This document shows positions 45,521 to 56,473 of a DNA stretch of 64,000 nucleotides, piece by piece. This DNA is from Uranotaenia lowii (lineage: Eukaryota; Arthropoda; Insecta; Diptera; Culicidae). Position numbers and translations under genes: made by a program. The stretch is from positions 57,212,217-57,276,216 of the forward strand of contig NC_073691.1 in the NCBI RefSeq assembly GCF_029784155.1, in the 5' to 3' direction. A model generated the notes under the pieces. That model was not told where the DNA came from. It was given only the letters and a program-made list of their open reading frames with translations, and ran no database searches. Position 1 is the first letter of the stretch. Each line of letters opens with the position of its first letter.

Positions 45521-45645
45521 ACAGTAACAGTAACAGTAACAGTAACGGTAACGGTAACAGTAACGTTAACAGTAACAGTAACAGTAACAGTTACAGTAAG
45601 AGTAACAGTAACAGTAACAGTAACAGTTACAATTATAGTTACATT
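45521..45645. repeat. AGTAAC microsatellite, right half
   Basis: Hexamers with variants GGTAAC, CGTTAAC and AGTTAC. The Val-Thr repeat frame on the minus strand is a translation of this array. Confidence 0.85.
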
Positions 45646-47129
45646 TATAGCACAGTTTATAGTTTTGGATACAGTCACTGCTAACTGCTCCATCCATTAA
45701 TAAATAATGATTTTGAAATCGGAACAACAACGAAAATCAATTATTCAAGCGTTAGAATTCCTTCCTTAACTTCCTGTTTGGTTATTATTTCACTATAATT
45801 ACACCAAAATTAACACTTAATACCAGCTGGAAAAGCAAATTCCTCTTCCAGGTCTGCATACATTGATGACAACAGCATTTCTTAGCATTTCGCCCTTCTA
45901 GTCGAGCGACTTAGGAACCTTCTCTGATGGTCCTTAGAATGCACTGTGTGATTGTCATTCGCTGGAAACTTTCTTAGTCTTCTTGACGTCTTCTATAATT
46001 CTTGAGCAGCACTACTGGGAGAGAAAGAGGATGGGTCTGGCTGTTCATACACCTGCAGCAGCCAGTGATAGTTCAGACTAAAGTTCAAACCAACCTGATT
46101 CTAGCGGCATCATAAACCGTTACAGTTTGGAGCAATGGTATTAGAATAACTTTTTTAGAAACTATTATACGTTTTTGTGTTTTTAAATTTTTGACCAGCA
46201 CTGTAGTCGTTGTTGAAAATAATGTCTATGCACTGCGTGGGGAAACAATGGCAATCAACCACTTCCTCCGAGAGCCAAAAAGGATCAATGATGTTAAACG
46301 ATGGCGAAAGTCGTTCCGTAGCTTCCGGGTAGGAGCGAGGCCATTTCCGGTTAGCAGACGAACCAGTTGGCAAAAGGTAAGGGCAGTCGGCGAGATTTGG
46401 GTGTAGGTAAATAAACAGTCAACAGAACACGTGTAATGCCTTCTTATTTATCATTTTCCTGAGCTGGTACTGATAGCTAGACGGTGCGGCAGGATTTTGT
46501 GCCTCTCACTCAAGATCCATCGAATGGTGTCGTACCTATGATATGGCCTGGCCACAATCCAGCAGGGAATTACTTCGCAAGGTGTATCAGGACCGGAACG
46601 ATCTTAAGTATGAGAAGTTATAATTACAAATAAATAAGACGTTCTAATCGTAGGCTTACTTACTTGCTTGTATGCATGCAAACTGTCTGAGAAACCAGCC
46701 CGGACTATGATGGTTAATTTCGTGGTTGAATAACATTCACTGCCATTGGGAATTTGAACGTTGAAATTAACTTCACAACATTTATGCTTGTAACGTCTTC
46801 GGGATTATTATAAAAATAATTCAATACCGCAAACTGAGGTAAATTTTATCACTTTTCATTCATTTTGAAATGAAATTTATTGCATGAAAGCTAGTCCAAA
46901 TCCTCAATGTGGTGATGATGATTACGAACTGATTAATGACTCACTCTGTAAAATAAAAACAAATCAATGGCCCTTATTCTGCTCCGCGCGTGAGGCGACG
47001 ATAGTCGAGTCAGCCGAGTCACTCGATTCCGATAGTCACTTTAACCTAGAAACGTCACTTGGATGAACATTGTGAGTTCTTACCCTACTCTCATAGTCAC
47101 TTTAGGTGAGAATTGTGGAATTCGGGTGA
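45646..47129. other. non-coding stretch with one possible small exon
   Basis: At 46501-46623 the plus strand has a stop-terminated frame (SIEWCRTYDMAWPQSSREL and LLRKVYQDRNDLKYEKL) of balanced composition after a CTCTCACTCAAG acceptor-like stretch. I do not recognise it. The rest carries no supportable feature. Confidence 0.35.
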
Positions 47130-47750
47130 CGCTGTATTTTATCACCACTGCTTTTTCTTATCGTAATGGATGAGATCTTGACTGGATCGATTGACTGTAT
47201 ACCAAAACGAGGATTGCCGTGGAATCCTTCGACAATGGAGCTTTGCAGCAGCTGAACGACCTTGACTTGGCAGACGATATTGTTTTGCTCGCCCAAAGAC
47301 AACAAGACATGCAGCGCAAACTCGATGACCTCACCGGAAGTTCCAAGGCAGCAGGTCTCAAAATCAATGTCGGAACGAGCAAGTCGATAGAGATCAACAC
47401 AGGAAATCCTTCCAAATTTGTGGTAGCTGGGCAACAAGTTGATAAAGTGGAGTATCTTGGTAGCCAGATAACGCCTAATGGTGGTACAAAGACAGACATC
47501 GAAACCCGGATCAGAAAGGCCCGATTTGCGTTTGCGAGTCACCGGAACATCTGACGGTCACGCATCTGGCTCTTTACGAACTAAAATCCGAATCTTCAAC
47601 TCAAACGTCAAATCCGTATTGTTGTACGGGTGTGAAACTTGGTGCACATATGCGGTGACCATGCGAAAACTGCAAGTATTTGTGAATCGCTGCCTGCGGA
47701 ACATCATCCGCGCTTGGTGGCCTGGCAACTGGTTCTCAAATGAGGAACTA
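47130..47750 (+). pseudogene. RTE-like reverse transcriptase fragment, cut by a mariner
   Basis: Starts within RT block B (HHCFFLIVMDEILTG) and runs through DLADDIVLLAQRQQDMQRKL, GSSKAAGLKINVGTSKS, GSQITPNGG and RKARFAFASHRN. A frameshift lies near 47553. It continues with KIRIFNSNVKSVLLYGCETW and CLRNIIRAWWPGNW and ends abruptly at the TA target of the DD37D mariner (47749-47750). It retains the LADD motif and the ten codons missing in the 14.8 kb copy. Nothing recognisable of the RTE element continues on the right side of the mariner, so a deletion accompanied or followed insertion. Confidence 0.85.
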
Positions 47751-49038
47751 CAGGGTCCAGCAATTGAACTGCTACATTACTTCAACAGTAATTATTTCGT
47801 TGCACACGAAACAGTATTGAACGACCCCTTGTCGCTTTGTTTACATTAAGTTCTAGCTTTTATTGGATGTAAGTGTTACTTTTGTAATCAGGTGTTATCC
47901 GGAAAAATGGATCTCGAACAGAAACGTACGTTCCTAGCTAGCAAACGGCAGAAAGACATAGTTCGTGAGCTTTCCGATATAAGTATGTGCAGAAATTTTG
48001 TATACCGTACAGTTAAAAGATACCTGGATACCGGAAGTGCCAAAAAACGGTATGATGGGAGACGCCGACCAACTGTAGTGACACCTGCCATGGGTAAAGA
48101 TCGTCTAGAAGCGCCTTAAGAGAAATCCTTGTCGTAGTGCCACTAAATTGGCAGAGGATCTCAACATATCGGATCGAAGTCTCCGTCGGATCCTGAAAGA
48201 TAAACTTCAGACCAAGTATTACAAGATCCAAAAGGTTCAAGACCTTACGGTTAAGCAGAAACATGAACGGAAAAAAGGGCGAAGGCACTGCTAAAGAGGG
48301 CCGCGGAAGGAAGGTTGAAGATTATCGTGTTTACCGACGAGAAACTCTTCACCGTACAGCAGTTCGTGAATAAGCAGAACGACAGAGTTTGGTTGCCAGA
48401 CAGATCACGAAGCCATGCCGACTTGCTGACGGCCTCCCGGCGACAGAAACCAGCATCGGTGATGGTTTGGGCCGGAATCACCCGTGGTGGCCGGATTCTG
48501 CTGTTTTTTGTCCCTGGAGGAGTGAAGATCAACCAAAATACATATCGGGAACAAGTTCTACAGAATGTCATCGAACCGTGGGCACGTCGACATTTTGGTT
48601 CCAGAGATTGGGTTTTCCAACAGGACTCGGCGCCGGCTCACAAAGCGAAGAAAACCCAACTTTGGATTGCGCAACATTTTCCAGGGTTCATTTCGAGCTC
48701 CGAGTGGCAGGCGGGTTCGCCAGACCTGAACCCTATGGACTTCGCAGTTTGGAGTATGTTGGAGGCCGAAGTCTGCTCTAAGAAACATGAAGGTGTGGAG
48801 GCTCTGAAGCGACATCTGGGATAAAATACCACAAGAACACTTGCGGGCCTCATACGATGCGTTCCTCGACCGTCTGCGGCGAACGGTTAAACTCAAGGGC
48901 AAACAAGTCGAACTGTTCCAGTGAATTTTGATAAAGTAATTTGTTTTCAAGAGAAATTGAATTAATTTGAAATAAAAAGATGATGTTTTATCAATTTACA
49001 TGTTTATTTCAATGCAGCACTTCAATAGCCGGACTCTA
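47751..49038 (+). mobile_element. Tc1/mariner element, DD37D (maT-like) group, 1.29 kb
   Basis: The left end CAGGGTCCAGCAATTGAACT and the right end (reverse complement) TAGAGTCCGGCTATTGAAGT form an imperfect inverted repeat of about 28 bp continuing into GCTRCATT. TA lies at 47749-47750 and 49039-49040. The interior transposase is frameshifted. Confidence 0.85.
47907..48924 (+). pseudogene. DD37D (maT-like) transposase, three frameshifts
   Basis: From the ATG at 47907 (MDLEQKRTFLASKRQKD) the N-terminal helix-turn-helix region is readable. The frame shifts near 48115, continues in another frame (NPCRSATKLAEDLNISDRS, a second helix-turn-helix), and returns near 48275 at an A-run. It stays open through the catalytic core to 48824. 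Catalytic residues are D in IVFTDEKLF, D in FQQDSAPAH and D in SPDLNPMDFAVW, with 37 residues between the last two, giving DD37D. A third shift near 48820 is needed to reach the usual C-terminus (SYDAFLDRLRRTV, stop at 48922-48924). All three catalytic Asp are kept, but the protein cannot be made intact. Confidence 0.9.
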
Positions 49039-49174
49039 TAAGTTAAAGTGACGATTTTATATGAGAATAGTCGGTACGTTTTGAGGTGGTGACGAGGAAG
49101 AAGTTTGATGGAAAATTTATTCTCCTTTTTCCGCTCAGTGAAAAAAAGTTACTGAGATAAATGGGGTAACCTGG

Positions 49175-49532
49175 TGTCGAGACCGACCGACTTATTCTGC
49201 ACCTTTTTTCTCACAATTTTCGATTACTAATCGATTCCGCCATTTTTTTTCACTACGACTGCAATTCCTGTCGCACGAAAAACAACGCGATCCATCCCTC
49301 ACAAAATTAGTCTGTAAACTGAACTAGCTCTTCCCTTCGGTTCCTATCAAATTCTCTTCTTCTAAACTCTACACAATCTTTCTCTCTCTCGAAAACGCTC
49401 TTTGAGACCAAAGTTTCTGACTTACTGAACAGTAACGTAAATACTCTCTTAAATACCAGTGTTGCCAATCATTCAGTTATCCATTTTTCTTTTACTATAT
49501 CAGATATATTTATTCTCACTTCATTCCCTACA
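49175..49532 (-). repeat. LARD-like element 3' LTR
   Basis: 358 bp direct repeat. By eye it differs from the other LTR only at 49500 (T here, G at 56349). Confidence 0.92.
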
Positions 49533-49547
49533 TTCGCCTCCGCCTCT
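49533..49547 (-). other. purine-rich tract before the 3' LTR
   Basis: The minus strand reads AGAGGCGGAGGCGAA directly before the LTR TG. Two or three C interruptions make it an imperfect polypurine tract. Its position supports the minus-strand orientation. Confidence 0.5.
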
Positions 49548-52500
49548 ACACACCTGAACTAGTAAAAAAACATTTGGCTTGAAATCATTTAACAATCTGA
49601 TTTCATTTTTAATCTCGAAAGATGCAAATCCTTTTTTCTTTTATGCGTTAATTTTCTTATTCCTGATTGCCTGCTTTTTTTTAGTATTAAGGTTGTTTCT
49701 GCATTTTTTCTTTGCTACTTCCGTCATAGGCTTTTTTACTTATGCTTCATTATTCCATTCTCCAACGATCAATTTCCAATAAAGTTTCAATTTCTTTTAT
49801 TTATCAATCTTTTGTTTTCCTTCTGACAATGATATTTCTCTTTTATTCCTTTTCCACACTTTATCAGCCCTTCATTTTTTATTCTACATCTTACAGAATC
49901 CCTTTTTTTCTGAAGTTTCGTGATATTCCTTTCCCTTTTTTGTCTTGATCACCTTTCCCATCTTAAATTTTTCATTCTCATGTTTTCTTCATTTGCAACT
50001 ATCGATTTCTAATTATTTTTAAATTTCATTCTCTAACTTCATTCGTCCTTTTTAATGTCTAAACTTTTAGGAATCCCTTCCCATTACTCCTTATTCTACT
50101 CTCTTTTTATTTTCTTCTTGAATTATTTTCTTTTCATCATATTCCCTTTTTCTCATCCTTACTCTAAAATTCTCAATTTTTCAAAGAGTGGTTCGGTCAT
50201 GGTCATGCCTCTTCCAGCGCTTGTACATTCCATTCACGATATTTTCCCTCTTTGGGTTTGTACTGAAATGTTTTTTTTTTGCTTACTATTCTTTTCTCCT
50301 TGTTTCAGTACACGATTCTTCATTATCAGTTTTTTATTTCCCTTCTCCTTTTTAGTAAAATTTCATTACCCGTTTTAAAAAAATTGTAATCATCATTTTC
50401 CATTTGTTTTTTTTTCTCCCCTTTTTCATGATCCTTTTTTTTCTTCGTTAATCGCTCCAATTTTTACAAATTTCTCTCTCATTCAATTACCTTCTATCAA
50501 TACTTTCTTTTTTATCATTGGTTTTTTTTTGTACGTTTAGCATTCTTCATTATCCTCATTTATTAGTTATACTTTAATTTATATTATATGGCCGGGCTTC
50601 GACCATATAACTTTCTATTTCCTCGATTTTAAATGTTCTTTGATACTTCTTTCCCTTATTTAACTTTCATTCATTTTTTTTACTTTCTTTTTCTTTCTCT
50701 TCCTCTTTTTTTTCCTCTATTCTTCATTTTTCATTTTATGGAATCCATCTTCTATATCGATCTTTATCTCTACTTTTATAATATAATGTGTTCATTATAC
50801 AGTTTTTTTAATCCATTTTTTTCGTCTGCCGCCCGATACTCTCTACTTTCCATTCTCAACTTATCTCCTTTTGTCAATTCTTCCGTTTTTCATCCAACGT
50901 TTTCCACTGTTCCTTATTCATTCATCATTTGGAACTCCTTTATTGATTCTACTTTACTTTTTTAGCTCAAGAATTTTCATTTCCCTTTCCTACTTTTTAT
51001 AACTTATTTTTATTTAATTTACTATTTTTCCTGACATCCATTTTCTCATAGTTTTCCATTCATCATCTTTCAAAATTTTCATTTATCGTTCTCCATTTCA
51101 TAGAATCCACCTTTTTTTTTAATTTGTCGACTTCAATTCTTCCTTTTATTTTCTCAACTTTTGTGCAACCCCCTTTAATTGTTCCTTATTTTGCTCTACT
51201 TCTCATTTCTCCTTATACAGGTTTTTTTTATGTCATTATACTTTCTTTTCTCGTCATCCTTTCGCCATTTTCAATTTTTCCACTCTTCCCTATTATCCAA
51301 TGTTCTTTCTTAATCAACTTCCTATTATAAATACTTCCTTTTTTTTAATCGTCGGTTTTCCATTGTTCACTTGGCATTCTTCACTTTTCTTAGTAATTAT
51401 TTTTACTTAATTTCCATTGTTTAACTTTCAATACTTTTTCTCTTTTTTTTTTAATTTAATTTGATACCCCATTTCCCTTTCTTACCTTTCATTCATCCTC
51501 TATAGGGACCATTCAAATATTACGATTTGGACGACATTCGACACCATATTCATACATACTGAAAGAATGCAAGAGAGCACAAGTTTTTTCTATCAACGCA
51601 TGCAAATCGTTGCCAGCGACTACATTTGCTGCTTCTGTCATTGGGCAATTTTTGCAAATACACCATATGATTTTAAGCAATCTGGGTGCACTGCTGTTCG
51701 CAGAGAGAACAACAAAGCTGTTTTCTCACTTGACCCACGCGGAATAAAAAATGCAACGAAATCGTCTTCAAAATCTGCAAACATGGCGGACTTTTTATCA
51801 TATCCGATTTAAATCGTTTAATCCGACTCGAGTAACAATTTTTACGACATTTTACTTGCGTTAGTTGGAATTACGATTCGCAGTAACATTTTTAATGACT
51901 TGAGTTATCATTTTTAATACGATTTTGTGTTCGCTGGGTTTGTCTCCACTTTTGTGATGCGATTTCTTCATTCTTCAATTTTTGTTGAAATACATTTTTC
52001 TTTCTTCGTCTGCCGCTCGATACTCTTTAATTCTTAACTAATCTCCTTTTGTTAACACTAATGTTTTTTTTCATCCACCGCTTTCCATTGTTCTTTTCTT
52101 ATTCTTCATATGCAGCTCTCGGTATAGTATCCTAATTTAATTTGGTTATTAATTCTATTTTTTTTATCCATATTCCCATAGTTTTTCATTCATTATTTTT
52201 CTCTTTCTTTTTGTCATGCTATCTTTCCAAACTTTCAGTTTTCGCTCTCCATTTTACAGGATCCTTTTTTTTACTTCAACTCTTCCTTCTACTTCCCTTC
52301 CATTGTTTCTTAATCTATTTTACTTTTTGTTTCTCTATATACAGTTGTTGTTCTTATATTTCTTTTCTCGCCATCCTTTTGTCCTTTTCAATTTTTTCGA
52401 AGAAAGGTTCGTGATGGTGCTTCCACTCTCAGCGATTAGTACCTCTCCATTCATGGCGTTTACTCTCTCAGAACTTGTACCTTCCATTTCATGGTACCTA

Positions 52501-55050
52501 CTGGAATGATTTTTTTTTTTAACACTCAATGTTCTATTCTCTGGCTATATCATTATCTTTTCTGTACACGATTCTTCATCTTCATATATTCATTAAATTA
52601 TCCTTTCGAAAAATGTTTGTTTTCATTTTCAATTTTTTTTTATTCTACCCGTTTTCGTGATCCATTTTTCTACCTCAATTAACCGATCTATATTTTCTAT
52701 CTTAAACTCCTCTCTCTAAACTCCTATTACAAACTTTATATTTCTACATTATACATAATCGTTTTGCCATTGCTCATTTTGCATTATACACTAATTCTTG
52801 CATTCTACGATCCTAATTGTTAATTTAATTTCCTTCTATTTTCTCCTTTTCTGTTAGATAATATTCTATTATTCTCCACTTTCCTCCTTCTCTTTCATTC
52901 ATCTTTTTCCGATCCATATTCTTTTTTATTATTTTCAAATTACTATTCTTCGTTTTTCACTCCACAACATCCATCTTAATATTTTATTTTTCTACATAAA
53001 TTCTTCCAATTATATCTCTAAATTTGTGTTCTGATTGGTACGTTCTACCGTTTTTTTTCCTAATTTCATTCCATTTTTTTTTCAGCATTTCCTGCCATAT
53101 ATTTTCTTATTTCCATTTTCAATTAATCTCCTCTTGTTAATACTTGTGTTTTCATCTACTATTTTCCAATTTTCTTTCTTCGTTTTCAACTTTCGGTACC
53201 GTTCCTTCATTTTTTTACATTTTTATTATTTATACTTTCATTTCAATCTCTAACTTTCAATATCCTTTCTCTTTGTTTTAATAATTGTTTTTTTTTCGTG
53301 GACTTTCCAACAGTAATTTTTTTTTCATAGTTTTAGATATATTATTTGACTTTTTTCTTTTTTTCATACTTTCTTTTCATATTTCCATTTTTCGTTCTCC
53401 ATTTGACAGAATCTCCTTTTTTTAATTTTTTGAACTTCATTTCTTACTTTAACTTTTTCAACTTTTGTGGAACTCCTTTCCATTATTCCACTTTTTTTTC
53501 TTTTAGATTCTCTTAATACTAATATTTCTTTTCATCATACTTCTTTGTATCATTAACCATTTGCCACTCTCAACTTTCTAAAGAGAGGCTTGGCCATGGT
53601 ACTACCATTTTAGCGATTGATATTTCATGGTATTGGAATGGTTTTTTTTTCACTCAATTTAGTATTCTCGCTGTTAATTGTTCTTTTCTTCATTATACAA
53701 TTCTCCATCCTCAGTTATTTATATTATTCTCCTTTTCCATAATCTTCTTTGGAAAATGTTTATCTCCATTTTCCATTGTTACATTCTCTCCTTTTTCATG
53801 ATCATATTTTCTTACTCCGTTAACCGCTCAAAATTTTTTTTTTATAAAATTTTATTTTTTTTTATTTTTTTCGTTTTGTTAATAAACCTTTAAATATTTC
53901 GGTTTTTCTTTTTTTTTAATTTCCGTTTTTATTTTTTCATGTTACTATTTATTTTCTTTTATTTTCCGTTATCTTACTTTGAATTTGTTTTTTTTTTTAA
54001 TTTCTCACTTTTTGTTGAGACTCTTGTCACTAATCGTGAAATTAAAATCGTTTTTTTTCTTTCTTTAAAATCTAGTGTCACATATTCATGCTTTCAAAAG
54101 CAGATTTAAATCATCTCATGTACGTTTGTTCATAATCATTAAAATTTAAAGTCACATGACTCAACACTATTTATGTCTTTCGATATCGTAAACCGTAATC
54201 TTCATCTTCATTTTTTGTTCTCCATTTTACCAAATCCTTTTATTTAACCTCTACTTTTATTAGGTCTTTCGGCTATTTCACGTTTTTCGTTAAAACATTG
54301 TTCATCTTTCGCTTTCAATTCAATTTCTCTTTTCTCTCTATTTTTTAAAATAATAATAGGTCAATTTTTCCTTCATCCTTTTTTTCCCATCATTTCTTTT
54401 TTTTCTATAGTTTATTCTTTTTTTCTTGCTCTCTATTTTAATTCTTCGTTTTTTTTTTTTCTATTTTTAAGATGTGATTTGTCTTTCTCCTTTATTTTCT
54501 TGATAAATTTTGCTTTCTTCAATAACCGCTTACTTTCGTTTTTTTACCTCTATTTTTAATTCACTTTTCATTGTTTATTTGCCACTTCTCGTTTCATCAT
54601 TCTTTTAATTTTTCTTCATTATTTTATACATTAAATGTCCATTCTTATTCTTATCTTTTATTTTATCTATTCTTCTTCGTCCTTCATACCATTTTTTTAT
54701 TTTAATTTCATACTCCTTTTCAATTCTCCATTTCTGATTCTTCATTTTTAAAACCCTTTTTGATATTGCTGTTTTCTACATCAACTCTCTTTCTATTATC
54801 CTCACTTTTGTGATAACTTCCCCTCCGAATTTTCCAATTCATTTTTTTCATTTCTTCTTTTGTTTATTATTCCTTATCATCGTACATCTTTTACTATTGA
54901 ACCATTTGCCACTTCCATTTTTTTTTCAAAAAAGCAGTTAGAAAACAACTTATTTGGGGCTCGTACTTTTTCTTTCTTACTCGTCTCAGGGATCTTCCCA
55001 TAGTTTGTCAACCATCATTTTTCTTTTTTTTTCTCTTTTCCATCGCCTAT
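49548..55050 (-). other. long purine-biased (sense strand) non-coding body
   Basis: The plus strand is overwhelmingly T and C with words such as CATTTTTCATTC, TTTCTTTT and CTCCATTTT. The minus, transcribed strand is therefore A/G-rich for ~5.4 kb. All frames are short and Phe/Leu/Ser-rich on the plus strand. Recurring words (CTCCATTTTACAGAATCC-like, GTTCTCCATTT, CTCCTTTTGTTAATACT-like) suggest the body grew by duplication of small modules. Three degenerate copies of the GGTACTG/GTTTGTAC motif lie near 50190-50270, 52400-52510 and 53590-53640. Confidence 0.75.
51560..51940. mobile_element. partial copy of the 45.06 kb element inside the LARD body
   Basis: From GAATGCAAGAGAGCACAAG to TGTGTTCGCTGGG it follows the order of 45154-45520 with moderate divergence. 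It has the right terminal repeat but no clear left one. It breaks the pyrimidine bias of the surrounding plus strand. Confidence 0.75.
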
Positions 55051-55056
55051 CTTGAA

Positions 55057-55640
55057 GAACTGCCCCTCTCAGGGGTTGTACCTCCAGTCTCACAGTACTG
55101 CCCCTCTCAGGGGTTTGTACTGCGCATTCCTTGGTACTGTCCCTCTCAGGGGTTTGTACCTCCCGTCTCATAGTACTGCCCCTCTCAGGAGTTTGTACTT
55201 AGCATGCCATGGTACTGCCCCTCTCAGGGGCAGTACCTCCTATTTCATGGTACTGCCCCTGTCAAGGGTTTGTACCTCCCATCTCACAGTACTGCCCCTC
55301 TCAGGGGTTTGTACTTTGCATTCCTTGGTACTGCTCCTCTCAGGGGTTTGTACCTCCCATGTTATAGTACTGCCCCTCTCAGGAGTTTGTACTTAGCATG
55401 CCATGGTACTGCCCCTCTCAAGGGTTTGTACCCCTCATCTCATAGTACTGCCCCTCTCAGGGGTTTGTACCTCCTATGTCATGGTACTGCCCCTCTCAAG
55501 GGTTTGTACCTCCCATTTCACAGTACTGCCCCTCTCAGGGGTTTGTACCTCCCATGTCATAGTACTGCCCCTCTCAGGAGTTTGTACCTTCCATCTTATA
55601 GTACTGCCCCTCTCAGGGGTTTGTACTCTAATGCCCTTGT
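55057..55640 (-). repeat. 39 bp tandem repeat in the leader, about 15 copies
   Basis: The plus-strand unit ACTGCCCCTCTCAGGGG, TTTGTAC, then a variable CTCCCATCTCATAGT. Each unit holds the near-palindrome CCCCTCTCAGGGG. Variants recur every five units (for example TTAGCATGCCATGGT twice, GCATTCCTTGGT twice), a 195 bp higher-order period. Since 39 is divisible by 3, all frames read 13-residue repeats, such as TAPLRGLYLPSHS on the plus strand. On the sense (minus) RNA the array lies about 380 nt after the primer-binding site. Packaging, structural or regulatory roles are possible but unproven. Confidence 0.9.
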
Positions 55641-55862
55641 TTGATAAGGTATCACCTCAAGGCCTTGATGTCGATAAGAATACATCCTTTCATCGGCGGA
55701 CAGTTGGGTTTCATCTGTGCAGGAACTAACTCTCACTATCAATCCTCGTCCAGTAATGATATTTCAAAATCAAACTACCAACAAACCATATGCTCTAAAA
55801 TCATGATTTTTATTCAAACTTCTCGTATACCTCAACAACCAAACAGTCGTTAAAATGCTCAC

Positions 55863-55878
55863 CTGTATTCCACTTCAT
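55863..55878 (-). other. leader ATG and consensus splice donor
   Basis: In the sense-strand leader, CGATGAAGTGGAATACAG is followed by GTGAGC, an excellent CAG|GTGAGC donor (junction at 55862/55863), five codons after an ATG at 55876-55878. It could be the donor of a subgenomic spliced RNA. No acceptor was assigned. Confidence 0.35.
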
Positions 55879-56006
55879 CGTGGCCTACGATTTCTTTCGG
55901 TAATCAACACTTTCAAATAAAACACCTATGGAAAATCTGCTGCATCATTCACAAAAACACATTCCAATCTAAATCTCTCCACTCAAAACAAAACTGACAG
56001 CGTAGA

Positions 56007-56022
56007 CGAACCGACCGCGCCA
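56007..56022 (-). other. primer-binding-site-like sequence
   Basis: The minus strand reads TGGCGCGGTCGGTTCG, one base after the LTR end. Its complement CGAACCGACCGCGCCA looks like a tRNA T-arm/acceptor 3' end with CCA. The exact tRNA was not identified. Confidence 0.6.
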
Positions 56023-56023
56023 T

Positions 56024-56381
56024 TGTCGAGACCGACCGACTTATTCTGCACCTTTTTTCTCACAATTTTCGATTACTAATCGATTCCGCCATTTTTTTTC
56101 ACTACGACTGCAATTCCTGTCGCACGAAAAACAACGCGATCCATCCCTCACAAAATTAGTCTGTAAACTGAACTAGCTCTTCCCTTCGGTTCCTATCAAA
56201 TTCTCTTCTTCTAAACTCTACACAATCTTTCTCTCTCTCGAAAACGCTCTTTGAGACCAAAGTTTCTGACTTACTGAACAGTAACGTAAATACTCTCTTA
56301 AATACCAGTGTTGCCAATCATTCAGTTATCCATTTTTCTTTTACTATAGCAGATATATTTATTCTCACTTCATTCCCTACA
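56024..56381 (-). repeat. LARD-like element 5' LTR with core promoter
   Basis: 358 bp. On the minus strand TATTTAAGAG is followed 30 nt later by the A of a TTCAGTAAG initiator (around 56274-56312). This is a textbook insect TATA plus Inr arrangement that fixes the transcription direction. A short ATG frame (ATGGCGGAATCGATTAG) lies downstream within the LTR. Confidence 0.85.
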
Positions 56382-56473
56382 CCTGGTAATAAAAATACAT
56401 TATTTAGTTAAGTTAAATTTATAAAATTTATTCTATTGTTTTCAGATTTGATTTGGGACATTTTTATAAATAA

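Larger units (their letters stand above)
49175..56381 (-). mobile_element. 7.2 kb LARD-like LTR element without recognisable gag or pol
   Basis: Direct repeats 49175-49532 and 56024-56381 (358 bp each, TG...CA) are flanked by the perfect 5 bp duplication CCTGG at 49170-49174 and 56382-56386. On the minus strand the 5' LTR is followed after one base by TGGCGCGGTCGGTTCG, a primer-binding-site-like sequence complementary to a tRNA 3' end. A purine-rich AGAGGCGGAGGCGAA lies just before the 3' LTR. Between them no frame resembles any retroelement protein. The sense strand is A+G-rich over ~5.4 kb. Structure and a single LTR difference indicate a young, non-autonomous element mobilised by another retrotransposon's proteins. 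Family affiliation is unknown. Confidence 0.88.

Noticed and set aside
45508..45693. Val-Thr repeat frame
   Set aside because: Translation of the AGTAAC hexamer microsatellite.
49533..49560. Primer-binding site for a plus-strand orientation of the LARD-like element
   Set aside because: No TGG-starting tRNA complement follows the left LTR. The right side has it in the opposite orientation, and the TATA/Inr pair is also on the minus strand.
49579..53893. Many Phe/Leu/Ser-rich frames that look like membrane proteins
   Set aside because: They result from the T/C-rich plus strand. They are short, unconserved in layout and antisense to the element's promoter.
55204..55644. 146-codon frame of TAPLRGLYLPSHS-type repeats
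   Set aside because: It is produced by the 39 bp tandem array on the antisense strand of the LTR element, with no start context or flanking gene structure.
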